Assembly: GCF_009688965.1 (NCBI RefSeq)
Contig: NZ_AP021875.1
Coordinates: forward strand, 5,394,001-5,458,000
Source of the DNA: Desulfosarcina widdelii
GTDB lineage: Bacteria; Desulfobacterota; Desulfobacteria; Desulfobacterales; Desulfosarcinaceae
DNA length: 64,000 nt
Reading direction: 5' to 3'
The notes beneath the pieces are model-generated. The model was not told the DNA's origin. It saw only the letters and a program-made list of their open reading frames with translations, and ran no database searches. Position 1 is the first letter of the stretch. Each line of letters opens with the position of its first letter. A program made the position numbers and the translations under genes. Of the stretch, positions 51,445-60,456 are shown piece after piece.

Positions 51445-54192
51445 TTAAAATTCTCTAACAAACTTGACTGCATCTGCGCAGGTACTTGACGGTCCCGGCT
51501 GAGCAATAAGTGTAATGTTGTAACTCTCCCCTGCATTGAAGGGATAGGAACCGAGGCTGTTCCACATGCCACCGTTTATCGACTGGTTAATGAATAGGCT
51601 ATCTGTCCCGCCTGAATAGTCGACGGAGACAGGTATCATAGTGTTCCTCGAAGGGTACTCAGTCCACCACATGGAAAATTGGTATGTTCCTGAAACCGAG
51701 GGGGTGAAAGTCCATGTATAGGTCGTATTATCTCTGCTATAAAGTGAATTAGCCGCCCGATCATTGGGATCATATGGATCGGCACCTCCTGAAACATACC
51801 AGGCACCGGTTGAAAAAGTCCCGGCATCACCATTGTCGATAATGATTGTTTCGGCGGTAACATCGACCGTAAAACGCTGTTCATCCATACCAAGTGAGTT
51901 TGTAGCCTGAACGATTACGGAATGGTTGCCCTTTTGCCCTGATGTCGGCACCCAGGACACTACACCTGTGCTCTGCCCGATCGTCATTCCGCTTGGTGCC
52001 GAGATCAGTTGAAATGTTGGTGAGGGTTCACCCAATGCTCCCATGCGGTATGTATATTCAGAATCAACTATGCTTGTAAGGATTGGCGTCGTATAAATAA
52101 AAGGTCCAAACGTGCCGCAAATCGGCAGTAATCCTATTACTTCATCCATCCACGGGCCTGACATCTTGGCATATCCCTGATTATTAGGATGCCAGGTATC
52201 CCACATGTCCGTTGCGTAGTTTAAAACGTTTTCTTGGTCGACCAAAACAAGCTTGTCACCCGCCGCTATTCTGGACTCTGCCATGACTTGAAGATTTTCG
52301 TTAAAAGTTGTCGTTTCTTGGTGATACGGCTGGCGGTTGATTATACGTGCCAAAATGACCGCCACATCTCGGCCTGTTTCTGATTCGAACATATCTATTT
52401 CATCAAGAACATCCTCTACATAGATAGGATTAGTCGTAAACCCATTGGTACCTATATGAAGCAAAATGATTTCAGCAGGATTTTCCACCAGCCATGCGTA
52501 TACATTTTCGGCGACTGATGAAGCCGTTATGCCACCGATGCCCTGGTGATTGAGGTCACTCAAACCTGAGGCAAATAAGCCGTCTGTTTGGTTGCCGACA
52601 AAATCAATAAAATAACCATCACCAGCCAATTGTTGATAAAGTTCTCCACGATAACCTATCATCTGTTGCGAAGTGGTTGACTCTCCATAACCAAGCGTAA
52701 TTGAATCCCCGAGGGGCATAATTGCAACAGGACTGGCACAATCTCGAACGACAATGAGAGCTGTGTCATCTTTGGACCAAGTCCCTTTATTATCCTGAAC
52801 CCTAAAAAATATCGTATGTATACCAGGTGTTAAAGAATTCGTACTAAACGTCTCTTGATCACTGATTATCCCGTCAATATCAGATTCCCATGCATAAGAT
52901 GCCACGGTACCATCACTATCTATGCCGGTTCCCATGAAAGTGATCTCTTCTTGTGGAACAGTGCTGATAGGAGTTATGGCTTCTATCACCGAAACCGGCG
53001 GAAGATTGATGTCACCTCCAACATAATTAAATTTAACTGCATCTGCGCATGTGCTCGAAGGGCCTGGTTGAGATGTGATGGTGATATCGTAGCTCTTTCC
53101 GGCAGTAAAGTAGTAGGTGCCAAGTAAATTCCATCTGCCGCCATTAGCTTGCTGGTTTATGATCAAGCTATCAGTCCCATAATCATGGACTATCGTTAAG
53201 GGTATGCTGTCGCTTCGAGAACTCCATTCCGTCCACCACATTGAGAAAGTATGATTTCCACTGACCGATGGAGTAAACGTCCATTTGTAGATTGAGCCGT
53301 CTCTGCTCCAGAGAGAGGTCGCTTCAGGATCCTCTGGATCCCATGAGTTTAGCGCTCCGGATATCCTCCAGATACCGGTAAAAGAGGTTCCTGGGTCACC
53401 GTTGTCGATAACCCACTCATTAACGCTTTCCTGGACGACTAAAGTTTGGCTGACCGGCTCAGATGGTTCGCCATCGTCATCGTATACAATCAAATTTATC
53501 TGGTGTGAACCTGCTGAGAGGGGGATATCGGTTGTGAAATTTGCAGTAGTCCCAAGATGTCCGTCTATATTGGAGTACCAGTTGTACTGACTGATGGATC
53601 CATCAAGATCTTCACCATGCCCGCTAAACCTAACCAAGTCGGACGGCGCTGCTGGATTAGGGCTTATGGAATCGATCACTGCCATGGGCTTGATGTTGTA
53701 ATTGGGTACGAAGGTCAATTTAATAGCATCAGCACAGGTGCTAGACGGACCAGGTTGGGACGTGATAGTAATATTATATTCGGTTCCTGCTTCAAACGGG
53801 TAGGTATTTAAAAGATTCCATTGCCCTCCATTTTGTCCTTGGTTTATATAGATACGATCTGTATTGCCCCAATACTCTATATCGACTGGGATGTGGTCAC
53901 TTCTAGATGGCCATTCAGTCCACCACATCTCCAAATCATGATATCCAGAATCTTCCGGTGTAAATGTCCAAGTGTATGTGGTCCCGTTCCTGCTCCACAA
54001 GGAATTGGCGCCGGGGTCGTTCGGATCCCATGGATCCGTACCGGATGAATTCGACCAATTTCCACTGAATGAGGTTTCAGGATCGCCGTTGTCAATGATA
54101 TCAGCAGCAATGGAATGAGATGCGGGGAACACCAACCATTGAACCAAAAAAAATACGATTATCGAAATGACTAAGAGTGTATAATTTTTCAT
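51445..54192 (-). CDS. Secreted SGNH esterase with three golvesin-like and two PKD-like domains
   Basis: 915 residues from ATG 54192 (GGTGG upstream) with a signal peptide to about Ala30. Three copies of a golvesin C-terminal/xanthan-lyase-like beta domain lie at about 31-163, 261-392 and 783-915, each ending in SQPGPSSTCADA(I/V)K or AQPGPSSTCADAVK. Two PKD-like domains (168-253, 398-483) separate them. The SGNH hydrolase (488-690) has GDSITLGYG, the oxyanion block HIGTNG (579-584) and the catalytic DTWH (Asp665, His668). A He_PIG-like Ig domain follows. It would remove acyl groups from an extracellular polysaccharide while bound to it. Encoded just before the lyase. Confidence 0.87.
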   Translation of the reverse strand: MKNYTLLVISIIVFFLVQWLVFPASHSIAADIIDNGDPETSFSGNWSNSSGTDPWDPNDPGANSLWSRNGTTYTWTFTPEDSGYHDLEMWWTEWPSRSDHIPVDIEYWGNTDRIYINQGQNGGQWNLLNTYPFEAGTEYNITITSQPGPSSTCADAIKLTFVPNYNIKPMAVIDSISPNPAAPSDLVRFSGHGEDLDGSISQYNWYSNIDGHLGTTANFTTDIPLSAGSHQINLIVYDDDGEPSEPVSQTLVVQESVNEWVIDNGDPGTSFTGIWRISGALNSWDPEDPEATSLWSRDGSIYKWTFTPSVSGNHTFSMWWTEWSSRSDSIPLTIVHDYGTDSLIINQQANGGRWNLLGTYYFTAGKSYDITITSQPGPSSTCADAVKFNYVGGDINLPPVSVIEAITPISTVPQEEITFMGTGIDSDGTVASYAWESDIDGIISDQETFSTNSLTPGIHTIFFRVQDNKGTWSKDDTALIVVRDCASPVAIMPLGDSITLGYGESTTSQQMIGYRGELYQQLAGDGYFIDFVGNQTDGLFASGLSDLNHQGIGGITASSVAENVYAWLVENPAEIILLHIGTNGFTTNPIYVEDVLDEIDMFESETGRDVAVILARIINRQPYHQETTTFNENLQVMAESRIAAGDKLVLVDQENVLNYATDMWDTWHPNNQGYAKMSGPWMDEVIGLLPICGTFGPFIYTTPILTSIVDSEYTYRMGALGEPSPTFQLISAPSGMTIGQSTGVVSWVPTSGQKGNHSVIVQATNSLGMDEQRFTVDVTAETIIIDNGDAGTFSTGAWYVSGGADPYDPNDRAANSLYSRDNTTYTWTFTPSVSGTYQFSMWWTEYPSRNTMIPVSVDYSGGTDSLFINQSINGGMWNSLGSYPFNAGESYNITLIAQPGPSSTCADAVKFVREF

Positions 54193-54356
54193 TTCACCAC
54201 CCCGTTTTAATTTACTGAATCGGGAAAAGAAGTGGATAGACATTTAATAAAAATATCCACCCACAGGCACAAAAGCAACAATTTTGGCCAAACGACTTTT
54301 GCTGGATGTTATATTGAATGGCTGCAGCGAATGGGACCGAGTTTTACGAATCGAGA

Positions 54357-55166
54357 TCATCCACTTGTAGGTTCAGAGAGAAATCGAACAAGGAATTCTT
54401 CTAAATCAATTTCTCCGAGCCCCAAGATGTACATTAGTGCCCCAGTGTCGGATATATCCAAACGCTCTTCGGGTTTGTAATAATTAAAAGCGGCCTTCCA
54501 TGCTTTTCCATAAACCGGATGTTCCATGGCCGCTTTGGAGAATTGATCAATTCCGCCCTCACGGTTTAAATATTCATTACCATCCCGAATTTTAATATAA
54601 TATGTGTATTTCCGGGTAAATGCAAGGGCAGCCTCAGTGGTATACCTCTCGTTCCAAACACTATGCTGGATGACATGTATCTGTTGGACGGTGTCCAGGG
54701 ATGGCGCGCGTTCCTTTATCCGTTTTAACACGGTGGCTGTTAGGTCGGACTGCCCGCCTTCTTTGACCCATACGTGACCACCATTGGCCAGTACCCGATA
54801 CCATCGATCGGTCAAGCTCGCAAATGCCATTTCACGATTGGAATGGGCCGATAACCATCCGCCGGTCTCCTTCCAAACGGCATCCATGACACTGTTGGAA
54901 TCAGTGTTGAATTGATCTGCATTTTTACCATAAGCGCCGGAAACCACAACAACATGATCTTTAATCCAATCAATTCCGAACATAGATTGCAAAATGGTTC
55001 TATCGGCGGCAGTACTTTGTCCATCGTCTTTGTCAGGCGCATGGTCATAATGCAATGAGATCAAATCAGTAGACGGATTAAACGATCTTATTCTAAAAGC
55101 ATTGAACACCACTATGATTGCTAACAGCGTAATGCCGATAACAGAAAAACCGAATAGGATACGCAT
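54357..55166 (-). CDS. Membrane-anchored protein of unknown function, nucleoside-hydrolase-like motif
   Basis: 269 residues. One N-terminal membrane helix (ILFGFSVIGITLLAIIVVFNAF), the rest periplasmic. Residues 38-50 read SLHYDHAPDKDDG, an Asp cluster that recalls the calcium-binding loop of nucleoside hydrolases and related fold members; VVVVSGAYGKN follows where those proteins have a second strand. The similarity is weak and I would not assign activity. It begins two bases after the stop of the upstream ATP-grasp gene, so the two are coupled. Sits in the AT-rich segment, though itself of middling composition. Confidence 0.65.
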   Translation of the reverse strand: MRILFGFSVIGITLLAIIVVFNAFRIRSFNPSTDLISLHYDHAPDKDDGQSTAADRTILQSMFGIDWIKDHVVVVSGAYGKNADQFNTDSNSVMDAVWKETGGWLSAHSNREMAFASLTDRWYRVLANGGHVWVKEGGQSDLTATVLKRIKERAPSLDTVQQIHVIQHSVWNERYTTEAALAFTRKYTYYIKIRDGNEYLNREGGIDQFSKAAMEHPVYGKAWKAAFNYYKPEERLDISDTGALMYILGLGEIDLEEFLVRFLSEPTSG

Positions 55167-55168
55167 TC

Positions 55169-56281
55169 CTACTTTTTAATCTCCGCAAGAATCATTTCAA
55201 TGTCACCGAATTTTGGGGGATCAAACCAGGTATTGCCCTCGATCACGACCGGTCCTTTTTCGGCTACCGCAATATCCCAGCCAATCGCCTGAATAGGTGA
55301 AAATCTGTGGGCGGCATTGATTGCCGTTTGGCAGACATCTTCCCAATGAGGAATTGAAAACTGGTTGAGCTGAAAACCGGATTCAGGATGTTTCTCTAAA
55401 ATTTCAATACCATGGGGCTTTGAAGATAGATAAATGGTCTCTTCAAGCGAACCACTATTGATGTTAATCTTAGAAAGCAAGTTGCCAGTTCTGCCATAAT
55501 TTTGATTGTCAACAATATTCGCACCGACAATCAACTTAAGATACGCATATACGATATGACAAGTTCCATCTTTTCTGATGTTTGTAATTACTCTCGCCGT
55601 CTGCAGATATTCAGATTGGCTTAATATATTGAAGTCTTGGTGATTGCGAATCCTTTCCTGAATAACAAAGGTATTATATTCTGGGTCGGTCCTGATTTTA
55701 CGATAAATGCTTTCGGCGTTGCTGCTAGTATTTTTTTCATCGGTGAAGAGGTCAGCATTTCGCTTGTAGATTTTTATGCCTTTTCCATAAACACCTCTTG
55801 AAGGTTTCAAAACAAATTCGTCGGGAATGTCATTGATAATGAATCGATTCCATTCATCTATATTTGTGATCTGTGATCCCTTATATGACCAGCCAGGTAA
55901 ATTGTTGAACACAATGCCAAAAAGTTTAGGAATCGGTATCTTACATTCAGTACAGATTCTATAGAAGATACCTTTTTCTTCTGTGAGCGGTGCCCATGAA
56001 ACAGGATTTATCTTCCGTTGTATAACGCTCATTTTTTTCCGACTGACATATGTTGGATTATTCTTCTCCGTAATGTTTTTATATAAAAATCCATAGTGAT
56101 AGGATTCTTCTGGAGTATAACCTTCACTGACATAGAGTTTAATTAGTTTATAAAACAAGCGCAATGAGTCACCATCAAACCTCCTTTTGGGTCGATATGA
56201 GTAATGTATCAATCTAATAAAAAAACGTGTCATCCTCCAGGGAATAGTGACAAATTTAGGAATATAGTTTAATGGTTTCAT
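55169..56281 (-). CDS. Sugar-transfer-associated ATP-grasp protein (1)
   Basis: 370 residues. FVLKPSRGVYGKGIKIY is the ATP-grasp phosphate loop and GWDIAVAEKGPVVIEGN the metal-binding strand, as in the family named for its place beside glycosyltransferases (PF14397-like). Such enzymes join a carboxylate to an amine or hydroxyl with ATP; in polysaccharide loci they probably attach an amino acid or similar group to a sugar acid. A paralogue lies at 57.2-58.4 kb. AT-rich. Confidence 0.85.
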   Translation of the reverse strand: MKPLNYIPKFVTIPWRMTRFFIRLIHYSYRPKRRFDGDSLRLFYKLIKLYVSEGYTPEESYHYGFLYKNITEKNNPTYVSRKKMSVIQRKINPVSWAPLTEEKGIFYRICTECKIPIPKLFGIVFNNLPGWSYKGSQITNIDEWNRFIINDIPDEFVLKPSRGVYGKGIKIYKRNADLFTDEKNTSSNAESIYRKIRTDPEYNTFVIQERIRNHQDFNILSQSEYLQTARVITNIRKDGTCHIVYAYLKLIVGANIVDNQNYGRTGNLLSKININSGSLEETIYLSSKPHGIEILEKHPESGFQLNQFSIPHWEDVCQTAINAAHRFSPIQAIGWDIAVAEKGPVVIEGNTWFDPPKFGDIEMILAEIKK

Positions 56282-56342
56282 AAAATTTCCGTAGTAACAA
56301 TTGTGATACTATTTCGTTATTTGAAAAGTATTAATTACCAAA

Positions 56343-56960
56343 TTATTCGAAGTCTAAGCTTGTAAACAGCATACCGCTATCTTCTCTTATAATCATACGC
56401 CCTTCATTATAAGCGAGTTTAATCGGAGCAATATTCCGGTAATTGATCTTACTATCCAGTCTCTTAATACCCTTTTTCTTAAGTATCTGATTCCGATAAT
56501 CATATAGCGCTTTTCCAATTCCCTGTTTTCGGTAACTATCTTTTACGGCAACATACAATACCTTCGCGATTAGTGGAGAGGAGTCCTTCCATGAACGATC
56601 TAACTTTTTTTGGGTTAAAAATCTGTCAATTTCTTGATTTGGTTTTAGGTTGTTTCTATTCTTGTCAATTTTTATTTTTTGAATTAGTTTAACAAATATC
56701 ATTTCAAAAAATAAAGGGATATTCTTTAAAAAGAAAGTCTTCCAAAATATTTTCCAGTTGATTATAGTAATCGAAAATCCGACAATTCTATTTTTATTTG
56801 TGGCGACAATGAAGATAGCATCCTTGGAGGAAAGTGCATATCTGCAAAATGCTTTGTGTGCTCTCCTGCCTCTAAGACCGGCGATGGGTGTTTTCGCTTC
56901 TCCAAGGAATTCAACAGCTTCATCATAATCAAGTTTGTTTATAAGTCTATAGACAGTCAT
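56343..56960 (-). CDS. GNAT-family N-acetyltransferase
   Basis: 205 residues. Motif A VAVKDSYRKQGIGKALYDY binds the pyrophosphate of acetyl-CoA; NIAPIKLAYNEG near the C-terminus is also usual. A basic helical insertion of about 50 residues, rich in Lys and Ile (around 75-125), is not typical and may bind membrane or polymer. In this locus it may acetylate an amino sugar precursor. Strongly AT-rich, with codons unlike the flanking genes at 50 kb. Confidence 0.8.
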   Translation of the reverse strand: MTVYRLINKLDYDEAVEFLGEAKTPIAGLRGRRAHKAFCRYALSSKDAIFIVATNKNRIVGFSITIINWKIFWKTFFLKNIPLFFEMIFVKLIQKIKIDKNRNNLKPNQEIDRFLTQKKLDRSWKDSSPLIAKVLYVAVKDSYRKQGIGKALYDYRNQILKKKGIKRLDSKINYRNIAPIKLAYNEGRMIIREDSGMLFTSLDFE

Positions 56961-57237
56961 TTTAATAATTTTAAATTAGCTCTTTGCGATCCATCGACAA
57001 AAAGGATTATTAAGGCATCAGAAATAACTTTACTATAAAAGCTTGAAATTTTGAAAAAAAATATTGGATAGCGGAGAAGCCCTAATATTGCTTTTTGTAT
57101 CCTATAGTGAAAGTTTAGAATCTATTGTATAGAGAAATTTAGACAGATACTATAGGGATTTATCTTTGCACTAAATCACTACCTCCTATTGATAATTTTC
57201 AAATAAACTATGTTGTCATTAAGTAAATCAATTTATT
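56961..57237. other. AT-rich gap inside the EPS island
   Basis: About 275 bases between the second ATP-grasp gene and the acetyltransferase gene, with long A and T tracts. A promoter for the acetyltransferase unit could lie here, but the composition makes chance matches likely. Confidence 0.35.
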
Positions 57238-58446
57238 CTAGTGAAATGATATGCCATTTTGATAAAAAATTTTTTTATTCTTATCCGTAAGAAGGCCGCC
57301 GTTGGCAGCCTGCATTCCTGTTGTCGCCCAAAATTTATTTGCTTCAATAATTACGGGGCCTTTATCACTGATACCAATATCCCATCCAACTGATTTGACA
57401 TGATTGAAAACTTTTTGTGCTTGTATGGTTATTGTTTTTACCTGTTCCCAACAGGGTAACTGAAAATCTTTAAATTTGATTTTTGTAATCGGATGTTCAT
57501 ATAGAAGCTTACCGTCTTTAATCATCTTTTTTCTTCTCTTTTCCTCGAATTGTCTTTTAATTGACATATACCCTGAATTATAGGGAATATCACTACCTTC
57601 AAACTTTACAAAATATTTTACCAAGCCGAATTCTTTCAATTTTCCAGTCTCTATATTAATCCCTATCACAATGCCGCCCATAGTGAAATTGTCAACAGGA
57701 AGATCTGAAGCGCTTGTTCTCAGAATAGCCCCAAGAATTTCCACATTTTCGTTGGTTGTTAAAAGTGTAATCAAGCGTATTGTGTTTACACAAAAAGGGT
57801 TAATTTCATTCATCTTACTATGCTGCAATATCGCATTCTCAACAACATATTCATCTTTTACGTTGATTTTAATGGAGTCAGTTCCATTTATTTTATTGTA
57901 GTCTATGAAGTGGATTCCTGCACCATAAGCACCAAATCTAGGTTTCAATACGATCTTTTGTATAGAGTTTTCCTTCATAAGTTTTAAAAGTTCTTGTGAC
58001 CGTCGGAAACTCATAGAATTTCCGTATAGTCCCCATTGTTTGGGTACTGGAAGATCATGATGTTTGCAAATCAAGTTAAAAAAATATTTGTCATCGAGCA
58101 AAAAACCGTTGTTTCCAACTAATTTTTTCAATTTTGCAGACGTAATTGGTTCATCTCTATCACCAATAAATTTCTTGAATTCATTCTTATTCTTAACATC
58201 AAAGCCATACAAATAATAATTTGTCGGATATATTTTTAAAACAAAAAATATATATAGATAGTCGAAAATTTTTGTCACCAATCTTTTGTTATTAATTCCT
58301 TTAAAATCATAATAGCTTTTATTGTTAAATCCTTTAAAAAGTTTACTCAATCTTCTATAATGAGAAATATAAGTATAAAATATTAATAATGTATCGATGA
58401 GATGCCACAATGCTCTGTTCATTGGTCTCGTGTTTAACAAATTCAT
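57238..58446 (-). CDS. Sugar-transfer-associated ATP-grasp protein (2)
   Basis: 402 residues from ATG 58446 (AGGGGC upstream). IVLKPRFGAYGAGIHFIDY is the phosphate loop and SVGWDIGISDKGPVIIEAN the metal-binding strand, so it is a paralogue of the 55.2-kb protein. The N-terminal 140 residues are not conserved between the two. It has the ordinary active-site pattern and is presumably a ligase acting on a different sugar or amine. Very AT-rich (about one third G+C). Confidence 0.85.
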   Translation of the reverse strand: MNLLNTRPMNRALWHLIDTLLIFYTYISHYRRLSKLFKGFNNKSYYDFKGINNKRLVTKIFDYLYIFFVLKIYPTNYYLYGFDVKNKNEFKKFIGDRDEPITSAKLKKLVGNNGFLLDDKYFFNLICKHHDLPVPKQWGLYGNSMSFRRSQELLKLMKENSIQKIVLKPRFGAYGAGIHFIDYNKINGTDSIKINVKDEYVVENAILQHSKMNEINPFCVNTIRLITLLTTNENVEILGAILRTSASDLPVDNFTMGGIVIGINIETGKLKEFGLVKYFVKFEGSDIPYNSGYMSIKRQFEEKRRKKMIKDGKLLYEHPITKIKFKDFQLPCWEQVKTITIQAQKVFNHVKSVGWDIGISDKGPVIIEANKFWATTGMQAANGGLLTDKNKKIFYQNGISFH

Positions 58447-58974
58447 TTCGCCCCTGCTAAACAAAAAGATTAATAATTGCTTTGATTTTAATAGATCTTG
58501 TTCAATTAATTTCTTATGTAGAAAAAATGTAAGCGTTCAGAGGATAAGTATGTATAAATAATGTCAAGAAAATACTGGTAATAGATCTTCGAAAACAGGA
58601 AATAACACATTATCTGACGAAAAATGGGAACATCGGTTTTGTATTTAAACGATAAGTTTTTCTCAGGGATAATAGCCGCTATAACAGATTTCCATTTTAG
58701 CTTTGGGTACTCTAATGCCCTATGGCAGATTGCGGTAACAGCTTTGACGTGAGTTGCCTATAGAGTTCAAAAATGAGCCTTTTGAGTGCATAAAAAGCAC
58801 TCTACTATAGTTAAAAACAAAGTTATTAATTTAGTAATAAAAAGATTTGAAGTATATCGAATTTTCTCATAATTTACGTGGCGTTATAAAAAAAATATAG
58901 GGTCAAATTTCCCTGTGAATACTTGTCAATATTTTAGATCAAGTATTTAGAATCCGGCAAGCGATACATAGTTA
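58447..58974. other. Long AT-rich intergenic region
   Basis: About 530 bases without an open frame of note between the deacetylase-like and second ATP-grasp genes. No terminator-grade hairpin or repeat was recognised. It may hold a promoter for the genes to the left. Confidence 0.4.
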
Positions 58975-60456
58975 CTATTTATAATTGTTTCTATAGAAAG
59001 TTATTGCCCTATGAAATATCAAATTATATTTTTCTAAATAATTTGGTGCCTCATTATTGGGGATGAACAATTTGTCATCGGTAACAATAATCAGACTATC
59101 ATCGCTAAAATCATACTCAAATTTTACAAAGCCTTTACCATTTGCGAACAATCTTTTTCCTTTGCTGGTCAAGATGCTTTTGTCTTTGTATTCAGGCAGT
59201 GAAAAATTAGAAATTCTTCTGCCATTCAAATGAAAAAATATTGCACTTTCGAAATAAATTTTATCAACTGCATTTTCTTTTAAGTTATTTTTTTTCGTCA
59301 GGAATACGCCATCTCCAGGTAGAATTTTACTAATAACGATTTCGCCTTCATTATTAGCGTAATATTCTTCTCCACTTGATCCATAGAGAGTCTCATTGGG
59401 TGAAGCTATTAAAGTGACACCTTTTACTGTATGTGTGTTAAGATTGATGATCAAAAGATCATCATTATTTCTAAGAATTTTTACCTTCTTCATCATTAAC
59501 AAACGATCCAAAATTATCGAAACAGGAACAAACCAACCATCTTTTTGTGCTGCCACTATATCTATACTTTTTTTAACTTTATCATTCAATTTCCCGGATT
59601 TGGAAAACCCTGGATATCCAAAGTGAGTGTAAACGATAGTTGTTCCTCTTTGTTTTACAAGTTTATCAATGTTCTCTTTATTCAATAAACTTGTAAAACC
59701 ATTGACTCCATTACCATCGGAAAACGAAAACCAATAATTTACAAAAGGTTTGGCTTTATCATGATATGGCATGCTTGGATTGAAGGCCAAAGTGTTTATG
59801 TTTTGTGTTCCGAACAATCGAACATATTGCGATTTTTCCTTGATAATATCTCCCCAGTAATAGTCGCTTGATGGTATCTCACCGGAATAAGGCAGTTTTG
59901 CTTTTGATAAAAGCAGCTTGAGCATCAACTGTAAAAACTTATCCGGAACTACTTTGGCGCCCCAATATAGATTCTCAAGGTTTTCCCTGTGGTTTATATA
60001 GATTTTAGGATATTTACCAAAATAGTTTTTAAACTTCTCGTAACCACGGATTGTAGTATCTCTTTGATCATTTCCTGCCGATGGGCCATGGGAAGCAATT
60101 TCAAATCCCTTTTTTTCTAATTTTTGCATATAATTTAAATATGCTTCTCTTTCGCAGGTATCTCCTGGTGAGTAGTCTGTGAGCTTGTCTGGGATTCCAT
60201 TGGTTCGGGTTGCTTTAAAAACCCAAACTGCCACCGTCGTTTTTAAACCAACAGCATCCAAATAATCATATACAGGTTTAATTTTCTCTAAAGTATTGGC
60301 GTCCGGATCATCAGTAATTGTAAATGCAAAATTTTTTCCATCCGGATAGGGGCTTAAAGAATATTCATTTTTTTTGTCATTTTGTATATAGATAAACCAA
60401 ATTAGTATAAAGAAAACAGAAATAAAACATATAAAAAAAATCTTTTGCAATTTCAT
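58975..60456 (-). CDS. Membrane-anchored polysaccharide deacetylase-like protein
   Basis: 493 residues with an N-terminal membrane helix (IFFICFISVFFILIWFIYI). The catalytic-type motif TDDPD (48-52) corresponds to the TFDD of NodB deacetylases; the metal motif HxxxH is only half present, His123 in ASHGPSAGN. VYTHFGYPG near 260 may supply the C-terminal His. The last 190 residues are a beta-rich domain. It could deacetylate a sugar of the polymer, or be an inactive relative. Its ATG overlaps the CapA stop by four bases. Confidence 0.65.
   Translation of the reverse strand: MKLQKIFFICFISVFFILIWFIYIQNDKKNEYSLSPYPDGKNFAFTITDDPDANTLEKIKPVYDYLDAVGLKTTVAVWVFKATRTNGIPDKLTDYSPGDTCEREAYLNYMQKLEKKGFEIASHGPSAGNDQRDTTIRGYEKFKNYFGKYPKIYINHRENLENLYWGAKVVPDKFLQLMLKLLLSKAKLPYSGEIPSSDYYWGDIIKEKSQYVRLFGTQNINTLAFNPSMPYHDKAKPFVNYWFSFSDGNGVNGFTSLLNKENIDKLVKQRGTTIVYTHFGYPGFSKSGKLNDKVKKSIDIVAAQKDGWFVPVSIILDRLLMMKKVKILRNNDDLLIINLNTHTVKGVTLIASPNETLYGSSGEEYYANNEGEIVISKILPGDGVFLTKKNNLKENAVDKIYFESAIFFHLNGRRISNFSLPEYKDKSILTSKGKRLFANGKGFVKFEYDFSDDSLIIVTDDKLFIPNNEAPNYLEKYNLIFHRAITFYRNNYK

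Noticed and set aside
54265-54290. Sigma-54 promoter for the SGNH esterase gene (TGGCCAAAATTGTTGCT on the minus strand)
   Set aside because: Spacing is one base too long (N11) and the -24 box is altered; kept out of the feature list.
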